Below are positions 38,058 to 49,189 of a stretch of DNA of 64,000 nt, piece after piece (the stretch's first letter is position 1; each line of letters opens with the position of its first letter). Position numbers and translations under genes: made by a program. The stretch covers positions 8,424,416 through 8,488,415 of the forward strand of contig CM035352.1 in assembly GCA_020137815.1 (NCBI GenBank). Reading direction: 5' to 3'. The notes under the pieces were generated by a model that had not been told where the DNA came from, made no database searches, and saw only the letters and a list, made by a program, of their open reading frames with translations. The DNA is from Hormiphora californensis. Its lineage: Eukaryota; Ctenophora; Tentaculata; Cydippida; Pleurobrachiidae.

Positions 38058-39601
38058 ATGTTCAGTCTGTTGCTTTGGATATTTCTCGCCACAGTGGCAG
38101 GTAAACGCATATAAAATCAAGGCTAATCTAATATCTTAGTCGTTCAGTGAATTGAAATCCCAAATCTTGCATTGTACTTAACCATATTGTCTTCTTTTAG
38201 ATGCAACATGGGAAAATGCTCAATCGGAATCGATTCAGTGGGAGTTTAGAACGCGGCCCCTCCAGATCAAAACACCTTCCCGGAACGGTCTGTCTGACGT
38301 TATTACATGCGAGCTTCAAATGGAGCTCCAAAGTATAAAGGACACATCAACGGCACGAAATTGGGATACGGTAACTGTAGAGGTCACGGAATATAGAATG
38401 GATGTTAGGTATTGTGATGGTAAAAAGTCGACCACAACAGAATTCGATAACAGAGATGACTCCCCTTTCCACCTTGAAACTGTGTGTTACTGGATAGTAT
38501 CCCGTGTTGGAGGCCTCCACACTAACATCTCATTGAATGATCACCTCGTCTTCACAAAGCCGACCAAGCCAGAAGGTGGTGAAGATCATAAATGTCTGTT
38601 ACAAGAACCCACTGCCCAACTTATTTCCTTCGCTATTCAATCCGAGGGAGCGTCCTACAATACAGGTATAATGGTTACCATGGTTACCCTTGAGCTGTGC
38701 TTCGTAATAATTCAAAGTCACCACCCCAGCTGAAATTTTATAATCATGTTATTATGTCCATTCTAAATTCGTGCCCCCCTAAATTATTTCTCCCTCCCTA
38801 CTGCAGCGGAGATGTGTGGAGTATTAAAGATTCCCAACTCTGTTATCGGCACCTATAAAGAAGCATCGCCCGGCACCATCCTCTCCGTATCCTGTAAAGA
38901 GGGCTTCACCCTGCACGGACCAGAAACCGTAACCTGCCAGGAAACCCTAAGATGGAGCGATCCTATTCCGAAATGTCACGTCACAATGTGTCCTGATTTT
39001 AGTGTCCCGAACTCTGCTGAAGACCACTATGAGAGTGTGGATGCTGGGCAGAACGTGTCCGTGGAGTGTGTCCAAGGATACGAACTGGTTGGAGACAGTA
39101 ACCTGACATGTTTAGATGATGGCACATGGGACGGTAAACCTCCAAAATGCAAACCAGGTATAAAATAATGTCGAGATTATTTTAATTGACTTATATAACA
39201 ATGGTTTGACCAATAATCCAAATCAGTTTCAGAAGAATCTGACAACGAAGAAGAGTCTACCAACGATAGCAATATTACATGTCCTGACATCCCACACGCT
39301 AAACTGATTCCTAACAAAACAACCTAACAAGTACGAAGTATCCTGTAACCATGGTTATGTTTCCATAACGACCAACAAAACAATAGTGACTTGTTATGAC
39401 GGAGAATGGCTGGGAGATGTTCCGGAGTGTAAGAAACTAGGTAAATTGTTGTTTGTGATACAGTGGTTGTTATGGTAATACGTCATGGTTGTTATGGTAA
39501 CAAAGGTGTGCTAAACAGTACAGGGCAACTGTTTAGTACATCAGATGTAAAGTTGTACTACGTCTTTATTGTAGTTGTGGTTTCTTACTAACACAGATTA
39601 G
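38058..39601 (+). CDS. Secreted protein with three sushi (CCP) modules
   Basis: Exons are 38058-38100, 38201-38665, 38807-39157, 39233-39440 and a probable last exon from 39597 with an immediate TAG. All introns are phase 1, as usual for shuffled extracellular modules. Residues 1-15 (MFSLLLWIFLATVAG) form a signal peptide. The next 155 residues are an unrecognised four-Cys region. Exon 3 encodes two CCP modules (MCGVLKIPNSVIG...IPKC and MCPDFSVPNSAED...PPKC). Exon 4 encodes a third (ITCPDIPHAKL...VPEC) preceded by an acidic linker. Each CCP shows its four Cys and the final Trp-x-Pro-x-C type end. A 1-nt frame break near 39325-39335 (CCTAACAA doubled) interrupts module 3 and may be an assembly indel. 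No membrane anchor is seen. CCP proteins serve complement-like recognition or adhesion. The specific role is unknown. Confidence 0.7.
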
Positions 39602-39808
39602 GGACGATGAAACGAATGATAGGTTGGACGGTGGAGTCTGAAATAGGAATCTGGAATGTAGAAACACCAAAGACCAATTACCTTACGGTAAGAGTAAGAC
39701 CCTTTCTATGACTCAAAAGTCAAACCCCGAAACAAGTTACGTAGAAAAACTGTGACATTAACTAGGACCAAATCCCTATCTTTCCTCTCAAATGACAACA
39801 CCAAATGA

Positions 39809-40090
39809 TCACTTACCCGCAACCATATCCCCAGTCATAGTGAGTGGTGCTGCCTCATAATTCACACTATTCCTCGGTAGGTTGGACATTGCGAGGGGCG
39901 GAACAAGCGATAAATTCTCTACCGTCGTCATGACAGCAAACACAAAACAACAGATCACAAAAGAAAAAGGTAATTTAACTCCCACAAACAGCACACGAAG
40001 TGGAAGACTAAGGGACAGAGAGGACCTCACACACTCTGGCAGTGGTATACATCGTAATACGATCTCGTAAAACGTTCTGATGAGGGACAC
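39809..40090 (-). CDS. Possible exon with one membrane segment
   Basis: The frame contains a hydrophobic run VKLPFSFVICCFVFAVM followed by a polar segment ending TMTGDMVAG at a good GTAAGT donor (about 39820). An acceptor-like CCCTTAG precedes SLPLRVLFV. It could be a signal-anchor exon of a type II membrane protein, perhaps linked to the 47711-47869 exon, but I could not build a phase-consistent gene. Confidence 0.22.
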   Translation of the reverse strand: MSLIRTFYEIVLRCIPLPECVRSSLSLSLPLRVLFVGVKLPFSFVICCFVFAVMTTVENLSLVPPLAMSNLPRNSVNYEAAPLTMTGDMVAGK

Positions 40091-40384
40091 CTGATGCCAA
40101 GGAAGTGAATTCCAGAGTCCTATTGAATAGGATCTTACTGAGCAGGAGGATCAATTGCTGATTAGATTTCCTGAAACAGTGCTTCAAGAACTCAAGAACT
40201 GAAATGTATTGCTAGCGACGATGCTGAAAGGCCAGTAAAAGAACTTTGAGCTTTCAGCAGCTGAATTTCAGCTATTTATGCCATAGCTGGAGTAATGTAC
40301 ACTGCCAAACATATGGTCAATTTTTTTTTAACTTGTGCAACTACCAAATTTTTTCAAATGATCATAGCAAAATAGCTGTGGCCA

Positions 40385-41275
40385 CTGGAAATTTACTCAG
40401 CACCTCAAAAAATCGAGAAATGTTAAAAGTTCAATTTAGTGAAAGAACGAAGTCTCTAGCTTACTCCAGTGAGGTGCTATAGCATTTCTACGCCGTGAGG
40501 TGCTATCGTGAGGTGCCCCCGATTTGTAGAAATACCGTTTGATCAAAAATCTCCAAACTTTCAGAAATGGTGGGGATATTTCTCACTCATCAGATGAGGT
40601 GAAAACCATGGAAAAATTTACTCATTTGGTGAGGTGCAAGCCGATTTTAGAGCTAAAAGTTTACTCACTAGGGGTCAAATGAGTAAATAAAGAATTGAAA
40701 CTTGGCATAAAGCAAGATTAGACAATTTCCCTCCTGATTTACCGAAAATTTGCTCTAAAAACTACTCAGCGAGTGAGGTGCAGACCCTCAAAAAATGACA
40801 TATTTTACCTACTTCTCCAGTGCACCTCACAGGTTGAGCAATGACCTTGGAATCGATTAGGTAGTGTTTGGGGATGTCATATGAGCAAATTAAGGCCACT
40901 TTTAGAACTATATACTCACTGAGTGAGGTGCAATTACCGTTTGAAGAAAATACAGTTTTTTGGGTGCACCTCACTCTTTGAGCAAAATTTTTGGAACTTT
41001 TTTGGTACAAATGATGGTTTTGAGTCTACTGCAAGTATCTAGCTAGGAAAAGTCGTGAAACGTGAGGTGCTACGGGCTTAAAAGTAGCTGTAAGTATACA
41101 GTGTAACTTTAAACACCGGTTGCACCTCATAGATTGAGTAAGTTTGCTTACATATTTTAAAGGTGTTTATATTGGACATTTTTCAGCATATTTTCGAAAA
41201 TTTTAGGAAAAAATATTAAAATTTGACGGAATGGCACACGCTTTTGCAAACATGGTCACCGGCACCTCACGAGAT
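40385..41275. repeat. Region with about 13 scattered GTGAGGTGC motifs
   Basis: The nonamer GTGAGGTGC (or GCACCTCAC) occurs roughly every 70 bp in both orientations (for example 40470, 40497, 40510, 40638, 40776, 40822, 40924, 40963, 41059, 41121, 41261) within otherwise unique AT-rich DNA. It is not a tandem array and no frame explains it. Confidence 0.7.
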
Positions 41276-43039
41276 GAGTTTTTAATTTATTTTGCCTGTA
41301 AATCTATTCCCTATACACTTTTACACATAATATTCATTGGAAAATAATATTTTTTGACAAAAACTATGATAAAAGTCGAAAAAACTGAACTTATGTCATT
41401 TTCGGAAAAAATTTTGCACAAGTTAAAAAAAAAAATGACCATATGTCTTCCTCAACTTAATGTACGCTTGACTAACGACACAATTTACTGCTATTGTTGT
41501 AGATGGAACATAACACCAAAACCCTGAAAAACTACCGCGTTTTAGTTCTACCCCTATTTAGATCTGATGGTATAGGGGGAGGCTACTTACAGATTCCGCG
41601 ACGTCTCCGTCCTGATCTCAAAACCATGTCTTGTCCACCCCTTACTTGACAACACAAGTCTTAGTGCAGCTATAGATTACATCGACCAAACAACAAGGTG
41701 AAAAGGAATCGCCGTGTACAAATTGAGATGTAAATGATGGACGAAAATGATATGCGAGAGAGAGAGATCAGAGAGACAGTGCATGGGCTAATTATACGCT
41801 ACATGTAAGACGGTACAAGCACGATTAGCTATTTCCTGAAGAATCGATTCCTCACACACATGCTCAGTTACAGCCAAGTTCATGTCATAGTAGTGCAATT
41901 ACACGAGTAATTATAGTTTAATTACACCACACAACTATAATTACACTGGCTATATGAAGGGCATATTGTGAGATTAGTGTGATCATTGGGTGGGAAAACA
42001 TCCTGTAATCATTACAGCAGGCATAATAGTTTCCTTCAGTTGGCACATATAATATTCACCATGAGAGGGAGAGAGGATCAGTCTTACCCCAACTCTTCTC
42101 TAACCCCTGTTTTAATCAATTTCTCTCAGCCAAATTACAACGTATGATCCATAAAATAGCATGTCTCTACAAGGGTGATTGGCCTATTTGCCTATAAACT
42201 AAACAACTCACATGTCTTAAACTGTTGTCTCTTCCCAGAAAGGGGGCTAACGGTTGCAGAATTTCTCTGGACTGTAATGTAAGAGAGGTCCTTGAGGGAA
42301 CCAACCATGTTCCAATTACTACTTTCAATCACTGAGAAATTAGTTAGAACTCCTGAACTCTTGATCAATATCCCATAAGACAAGAGCAAACTGGTAGGTA
42401 GAACAAAAGTGACAGAGCCTAGCTAGACTGTTTTGAGTTGATATGGGCAAACAGCTATAGGTACTGGTATAATAGACTGAACACAAAAAGGCTCAGCAGT
42501 GTGTACCAAAATAAACACAAACGCTCCTTAATTGGTTTAATTGGATCAACCGAGCCAGAAAAAAACGAGTACAATTCGGGACGGGGAAATACATTGTCTA
42601 GTAAATTAATAATGCAATCCTTTAGTTTTATTGTCTCAACCTGAGCGTCGCAATTAGTACAGTTACCATGGCGACCAAGAAATCTAAACACGTAGGACCG
42701 AGACAAACCGTAAGTAAAATAAAACTAATAAAGATCATGGGATAATCTATTCGGCTTCCTACCACATCTTTTTAGCAAGCATGTTTCAAGCGATATATGG
42801 GAAGATAGAGGTCTCCCCGATCTCTACCACACACACAGAACCCCGTAATAGTTTGGAAAGGGTGACTCAAAATAGAGGCCGGCTTCTAACAAACAACAAA
42901 ATATAGTTGCCATGCACAGAACTCTCACTGTGTAGATTCTACAGTGCGTGGGGCAACAGAGGATGTGACTAACAAGCAGCACGTTGACCCCAATTAACTA
43001 GCACACCCCAATTAAAGTTATTAGCTGTACACTCAAATA
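41276..43039. other. Stretch without a supported gene
   Basis: AT-rich spacer. One weak minus-strand exon-like interval (about 41592-41633, acceptor CAAGTAAG and donor GTAAGTAG) could not be placed in a gene. No repeat family was identified. Confidence 0.35.
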
Positions 43040-46000
43040 CAGGGTGTGAACTGCATGTCGTGTTTGCTAGTCGCGAGCGCGCTTGCGAGACAAGCAAACA
43101 CGTCAAGGTTCATTAACAAGCATGCTGCTCAGTCATTTTAGATTTAATACACAATGTAAGGATACCATGTAATAGGTGAGACTCTTGCCGTCACCCTCGT
43201 TCAAGTCCCGTGAAAAACGGAGCAGTACACGCAAACTGATGCCCATTTTCCTCGCGTGACCCCGATTCAGCAGTTTGAGACACCAACTCTTTAGGGGGCC
43301 ATATCTCAGGAACCAGACAAGATAGGAAAAATCGCCGTCTAACGAGGCGTACAGTTTTTAATCTAGTTTACCACTGTACCGGCCGTTTCACTCTCCGACC
43401 TAAAACAAAAATCGCAACCCCACAAAACTTCAAAATAATGAAATTCGCATCTCGCATGTCGTGTTGCATGTCGTGTTGCATGTCGTGTCATGTTATTGAC
43501 GCGCTCGCGTTCAACTCTCACACAGCAGCTGCAGAACATGGCGGGAAACATCGAGGAGTAGAGAGAGGGTCGGTGCCGAATCAAATATTTCTTGATCTTG
43601 ATCTACTCCATTTCTCAGCTATCCTACCACTCATCAACTCGATCTCTCAGCTACCCTACCCCTCATCTACTCCATCTTTCAGCTACCCTACCCCTCATCT
43701 ACTCCATCTTTCAGCTACCCTACCCCTTATCTAGTCCATCTCTCAGCTACCCTACTCCTCATCTACTCCATCTCTCAGCTTCCCTATTAGGGAAGCATAG
43801 AGATGGAAACGATTAGGGGTAGGGAATCCCTATCCATAATCGTTTCCATCTCTATGCTTCCCTAGCCCTCATCAACTCCATCTTTCAGCTACCCTACCCC
43901 TAATCTAGTCCATCTCTCCGCTACCCTACTCCTCATCTACTCCATCTCTCAGCTACCCTACCTCCCATTTACTCCATCTCTCAGCTACCCTACCTCCCAT
44001 TTACTCCATCTCTCAGCTTCCCTACCTCCCATTTACTCCATCTCTCAGCTTACCTACCTCCCATTTACTCCATATCTCAGCTTCCCTACCTGCCATTTAC
44101 TCCATCTCTCAGATACCCTACCTCCCATTTACTCCATCTCTCAGCTTACCTACCTCCCATTTACTCCATCTCTCAGCTTCCCTACCTCCCATTCACTCCA
44201 TCTCTCAGCTTCCCTACCTCCCATTTACTCCATCCCTCAGCTACCCTACCTCCCATTTGATCCATCTCTCAGCTTCCCTACCTCCCATTTACTCCATCTC
44301 TCAGCTACCCTACCTCCCATTTACTCCATTTCTCAGCTTCCCTACCTCCCATTTACTCCATCTCTCAGGGGTAGGAATGTTAGGATAAATAAGAGATGGA
44401 GTAAATGGGAGGTAAGGAAGCTGAGAGATGGAGTAAATGGGAGGTAGGGAAGCTGAGAGATGGAGTAAATGGGAGGTAGGGCAGCTGAGAGATGGAGTAA
44501 ATGGGAGGTAGGGAAGCTGAGAGATGGAGTAAATGGGAGGTAGGGAAGCTGAGAGATGGAGTATTTATGGGAGGTAAGGAAGATGAGAGATGGAGTAAAT
44601 GGGAGGTAGGGAAGCTGAGAGATGGAGTAAATGAGGGGTACGGAAGCTGAGAGATGGAGTAAATGAGAGGTAGGGAAGGTAAGAGATGGAGTAAATGGGA
44701 GGTAGGGAAGCTGAGGGATGGAGTAAATGGGAGGTAGGGAAGCTGAGAGATGGAGTAAATGGGAGGTAGGGAAGCTGAGAGATGGAGTAAATGGGAGGTA
44801 GGGTAGCTGAGAGATGGAGTGAATGGGAGGTAGGGTAGCTGAGAGATGGAGTAAATGGGAGGCAGGCATGGAGTAAATGGGAGGTAGGGAAGCTGAGAGA
44901 TGGAGTAAATGGGAGGTAGGGTAGCTGAGAGATGGAGTAAATGGGAGGTAGGGTAGCTGAGAGATGGAGTGAATGGGAAGTAGGGTAGCTGAGAGATGGA
45001 GTAAATGGGAGGTAGGGAAGCTGAGAAATGGAGTAAATGGGAGGTAGGGTAGCTGAGAGATGGAGTAAATGGGAGGTAGGGAAGCTGAGAGATGGATCAA
45101 ATGGGAGGTAGGGAAGCTGAGAGATGGAGTAAATGGGAGGTAGGGTAGCTGAGAGATGGAGTGAATGGGAGGTAGGGAAGCTGAGAGATGGAGTAAATGG
45201 GAGGTAGGTAAGCTGAGAGATGGAGTAAATGGGAGGTAGGGTATCTGAGAGATGGAGTAAATGGCAGGTAGGGAAGCTGAGATATGGAGTAAATGGGAGG
45301 TAGGTAAGCTGAGAGATGGAGTAAATGGGAGGTAGGGAAGCTGAGAGATGGAGTAAATGGGAGGTAGGGTAGCTGAGAGATGGAGTAAATGGGAGATAGG
45401 GTAGCTGAGAGATGGAGTAGATGAGGAGTAGGGTAGCGGAGAGATGGACTAGATTAGGGCCTAGGGGTAGGGTAGCTGAAAGATGGAGTTGATGAGGGCT
45501 AGGGAAGCATAGAGATGGAAACGATTATGGATAGGGATTCCCTACCCCTAATCGTTTCCATCTCTATGCTTCCCTAATAGGGAAGCTGAGAGATGGAGTA
45601 GATGCTGTCAGGCCAATGCTCTGACAGAGTAGATGAGGAGTAGGGTAGCTGAGAGATGACTAGATAAGGGGTAGGGTAGCTGAAAGATGGAGTAGATGAG
45701 GGGTAGGATAGCTGAAAGATGGAGTAGATGAGGGGTAGGGTAGCTGAGAGATCGAGTTGATGAGTGGTAGGATAGCTGAGAAATGGAGTAGATCAAGATC
45801 AAGAAATATTTGATTCGGCACCGACCCTCTCTCTACTCCTCGATGTTTCCCGCCATGTTCTGCAGCTGCTGTGTGAGAGTTGAACGCGAGCGCGTCAATA
45901 ACATGACACGACATGCAACACGACATGCGAGATGCGAATTTCATTATTTTGAAGTTTTGTGGGGTTGCGATTTTTGTTTTAGGTCGGAGAGTGAAACGGC

Positions 46001-46342
46001 CGGTACAGTGGTAAACTAGATTAAAAACTGTACGCCTCGTTAGACGGCGATTTTTCCTATCTTGTCTGGTTCCTGAGATATGGCCCCCTAAAGAGTTGGT
46101 GTCTCAAACTGCTGAATCGGGGTCACGCGAGGAAAATGGGCATCAGTTTGCGTGTACTGCTCCGTTTTTCACGGGACTTGAACGAGGGTGACGGCAAGAG
46201 TCTCACCTATTACATGGTATCCTTACATTGTGTATTAAATCTAAAATGACTGAGCAGCATGCTTGTTAATGAACCTTGACGTGTTTGCTTGTCTCGCAAG
46301 CGCGCTCGCGACTAGCAAACACGACATGCAGTTCACACCCTG
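43040..46342. mobile_element. 3.3-kb foldback element built of inverted minisatellites
   Basis: Ends CAGGGTGTGAACTGCATGTC and GACATGCAGTTCACACCCTG are inverted and flanked by AAATA on both sides, a possible 5-bp duplication. About 550 bp of non-repetitive arm on each side is nearly identical. Inside, each arm consists of a 29-31-bp minisatellite (AGATGGAGTAAATGGGAGGT + AGGGAAGCTG; the reverse complement in the left arm). The arms meet near 44370. The right arm is longer (more units). A separate perfect hairpin of about 75 bp (GGAAGCATAGAGATGGAAAC...) sits in each arm at 43795-43860 and 45505-45580. The 252-codon frame at 44342-45100 is a minisatellite artefact. Confidence 0.85.
45605..45627. 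mobile_element. 23-bp palindromic micro-element, copy 2
   Basis: CTGTCAGGCC AATG CTCTGACAG is flanked by perfect 8-bp AGTAGATG duplications (45597-45604, 45628-45635). The opposite arm of the host palindrome (about 43745-43785) has the same sequence without these 31 bases, so the empty site is visible. Confidence 0.85.
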
Positions 46343-46445
46343 AAATAGTTTTTTGAGTAACAACAGCAAATAGATCTTTTGTACTTGTAGGACCAATTCC
46401 ATATCTGCTCAGACGCATAGACATAATTTACACAACTAGAAAGAC

Positions 46446-46468
46446 CTGTCAGGCCAATGCTCTGACAG
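46446..46468. mobile_element. 23-bp palindromic micro-element, copy 3
   Basis: Identical to the 45605 copy and flanked by perfect 8-bp AGAAAGAC duplications (46438-46445, 46469-46476). It lies just outside the 3.3-kb foldback. Confidence 0.85.
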
Positions 46469-47710
46469 AGAAAGACCAATAGGAGCACTATGTGGTCAAA
46501 AGAAAACAGGAAGGGTAATTGTGGGGACGTGTAACTTGTGTATTAGAGAAAGCTCAGTACACCATGCAGCAGTACAGCAACCAAGAAAGTGCAATTACTC
46601 CATATAATAGCCCCCCAATAGCCCACGGATACATTACAGCAGTTCTCTCTCTGTGTCCCTCTGTTATAGAGCGCTGAGCGACCCTCTTCTACTCTATAGT
46701 ACGATCCAACCCCCTCAACCTCCCCCCTTCTCCCTCGTTATGTGCCTGACATTCCTTCGATTTGATGAAAGAATCAAAATTTGAGCGCCGGAAATGGAAA
46801 CAAATCCCTTGCTAATACTATCTAACAGCCCAATTTATAAAACCATTTATTTCCCAAAACCTATCGCCCCAACCTATCTCGAGTATCAAAACCCTAGGGG
46901 ATCCCTGCAGTACACTGTACTCACTTTTTCTATTTGACGATCTCCTCCTATCATCATTAATCTCTGGAAGAGTGTTCTCTCTCATCAATATCTCCCTGTC
47001 CATATCATCCACTGGAACAAACCCCGCCACTGTCCTTGGAACTAGGAAATACTGGTTAGCGTTACGGAATCAGTCAGATATAATACAGTCAGATATACTT
47101 GGAAGTGCTGGCTAGATGTCTCGATTCGAATCTTTTTGGGGTCAGGCTGAAGATTAAGATAAGTGATACTGATGTCATTGTGTGGCTCACACCGCTCTGT
47201 GAGGGTTCGGTAGATCAATGATATATTGGCACACAGGTGAATTGGTGTGGTGAATATTACTTGTGTTTTCATGTGAGTTTGATAATGGGCGAGTACACCA
47301 GTGAGAACAGCAGCCTGCAGAGTGATCTTTGTGATCCACTTCTACACGATCACCAAAGTGCACAGTGGGTCGTGGATTGTGTTGTGGTGATGTTGCTATT
47401 GAGTAGTGAGACCGAACCTGCAATTGTATGTGTGTCGGGCTAATGTGTTGGATCAATCTTTAGAAATCAAGAAACATTCAAGAATTAAGAGAGAGAATTA
47501 GCAGCCCGGTTACACATGCGACCTACCACCAAAAATTGATCTTCGGATCTGGAAAATTCAAATCTTATTGACGAGCTAAATTACAGTAGCACAGAGCTGA
47601 GGTGGGTCAGCAAGGGGTATTGAATAATGGGGGTCAAGGAGGGGTAATGGGGGTCAGAGGGTGGTAATGGGGGACGGGGGTAACCATGGAAACCATGGTA
47701 ACATGTTTAC
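46469..47710. other. Mostly non-coding, one unplaced exon-like segment
   Basis: A minus-strand segment at about 46929-47034 reads VAGFVPVDDMDREILMREN...RRRSSNRK and ends at a GTGAGT donor, which looks coding, but its phase does not match the 47711-47869 exon. Nothing else is supported. Confidence 0.3.
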
Positions 47711-47869
47711 CTCTTTCAGAGTAGGAAGAGCATCAGGATGAGGGAGTTCCAACTGGTTGTTTGATCCGTTCAGACCGTCCATCTCCAAATCATTAGCAGT
47801 AGTCATTTCGAGGTCATCAGTAGACCTGTCCACAGGAGCGTCATGCTCCCTAACCACTATAACTGGCAT
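47711..47869 (-). CDS. Possible first coding exon of an unidentified gene
   Basis: 53 codons starting MPVIVVREHDAPVDRSTDDLE and ending LPTLKE at a GTAAAC donor, directly downstream of DTD1 on the same strand. The sequence is acidic and polar with no recognised domain. Candidate further exons (46929-47034, 39820-40013) did not join in a consistent phase. Confidence 0.3.
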
Positions 47870-48030
47870 AGATCAGATCCTAAAATAAGGTGCAGAGGAG
47901 TAACGAAGAAAGTATAACATGTGAAATGTAGTGGTAGGAAGCATTGAAAATCGAATTTTAAACCTGAAAATAAATAATAAGACCCGAACAATAACAATAT
48001 TTACATAGAAGAAAGAAATGATTAACAAAT

Positions 48031-49003
48031 TTAAAGTTTTTCCACTCCCTCAGTTACACCCTCGACAACATCTTTATCTCCCACTTCCTTCTTCTTCTCT
48101 CCATCTTCCTTCTTCTTCTCTCCCTCCTCCTTCTTTTTCTTGGCTTGTTTCTGAGGTTTAGCAGGTTTCACCTTCTGGTTCTGTAGACTCTCAGGAGAAT
48201 CAATGGGGATGGTGACGGGTCCATCGTTCTGGATATGAACCTGCATGAACGCTCCAAACTCACCCTCTGAAATGGTACACACGGTTATCATGGTAACCAT
48301 GGTAACACACACACACGGTTATCATCACACAAAGATCTCAGATAAAGCTGTGATAACGCTGTGAGAAACAAGGCCCGGTGACCGGTGTCCCTATAAAACA
48401 ATGATCATGAATAACTAAAATTTTTAAAAAGTGGACAAACAAACCTTGTACTAAGCTTTCAGAATTGGGAACAATATTTCGAAGTTCAGAGATAAACTTC
48501 CGATACATTACAATGCTCTGTTCACTTTTCATGGCACTGTGAAAGTCTGGTCGAGTTCCTTTATTCAACACACACTGCAGGGTGAACTGAGGAGGAGGAT
48601 GTGAGATTCAGATAAGTAAGGAAACCCCCTCTCAGCTGAGATTCAGATGTAACTTTCTCAAGAAATGAGACTTATCAGACAATGAATCGAGAAGAAGGGA
48701 GAACAAGACGAGAAAGTAAGAAAGATGATATATTAAGTGGGTATTCAGTTCACCCTGCAGCTGGCAGCAGGCTCGTTCCACACTATCCAAACAGCATCTG
48801 GGGGCAATATAATATGGTCTACTAAACTACCTTGTACAAGAGATTCAGAGTTTGGTACAGCCTGACGAACTGCAGCACAGAATTTGTTGTACATTTTCTC
48901 ACTCTCCTCACTCTTCATAGCCCCGTGGAAATCGGGTTTGTTGCCCTTTAGGACACACTGCAGAGTGAACTGAAATACAGGGTTAGGGAGAGAGAGAGAG
49001 AGA

Positions 49004-49085
<82 letters not shown>

Positions 49086-49157
49086 AAACAGACAGACAGA
49101 CATACAGATAGACAGACAGATAGACAGACAGATAGACAGACAGACAGACAGACACAC

Positions 49158-49189
<32 letters not shown>

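Noticed and set aside
44342-45100. 252-codon open frame on the minus strand
   Set aside because: It is the 29-31-bp minisatellite read in a stop-free frame (SATLPPIYSISQLPYLPFTP repeats) with no codon signal of its own.
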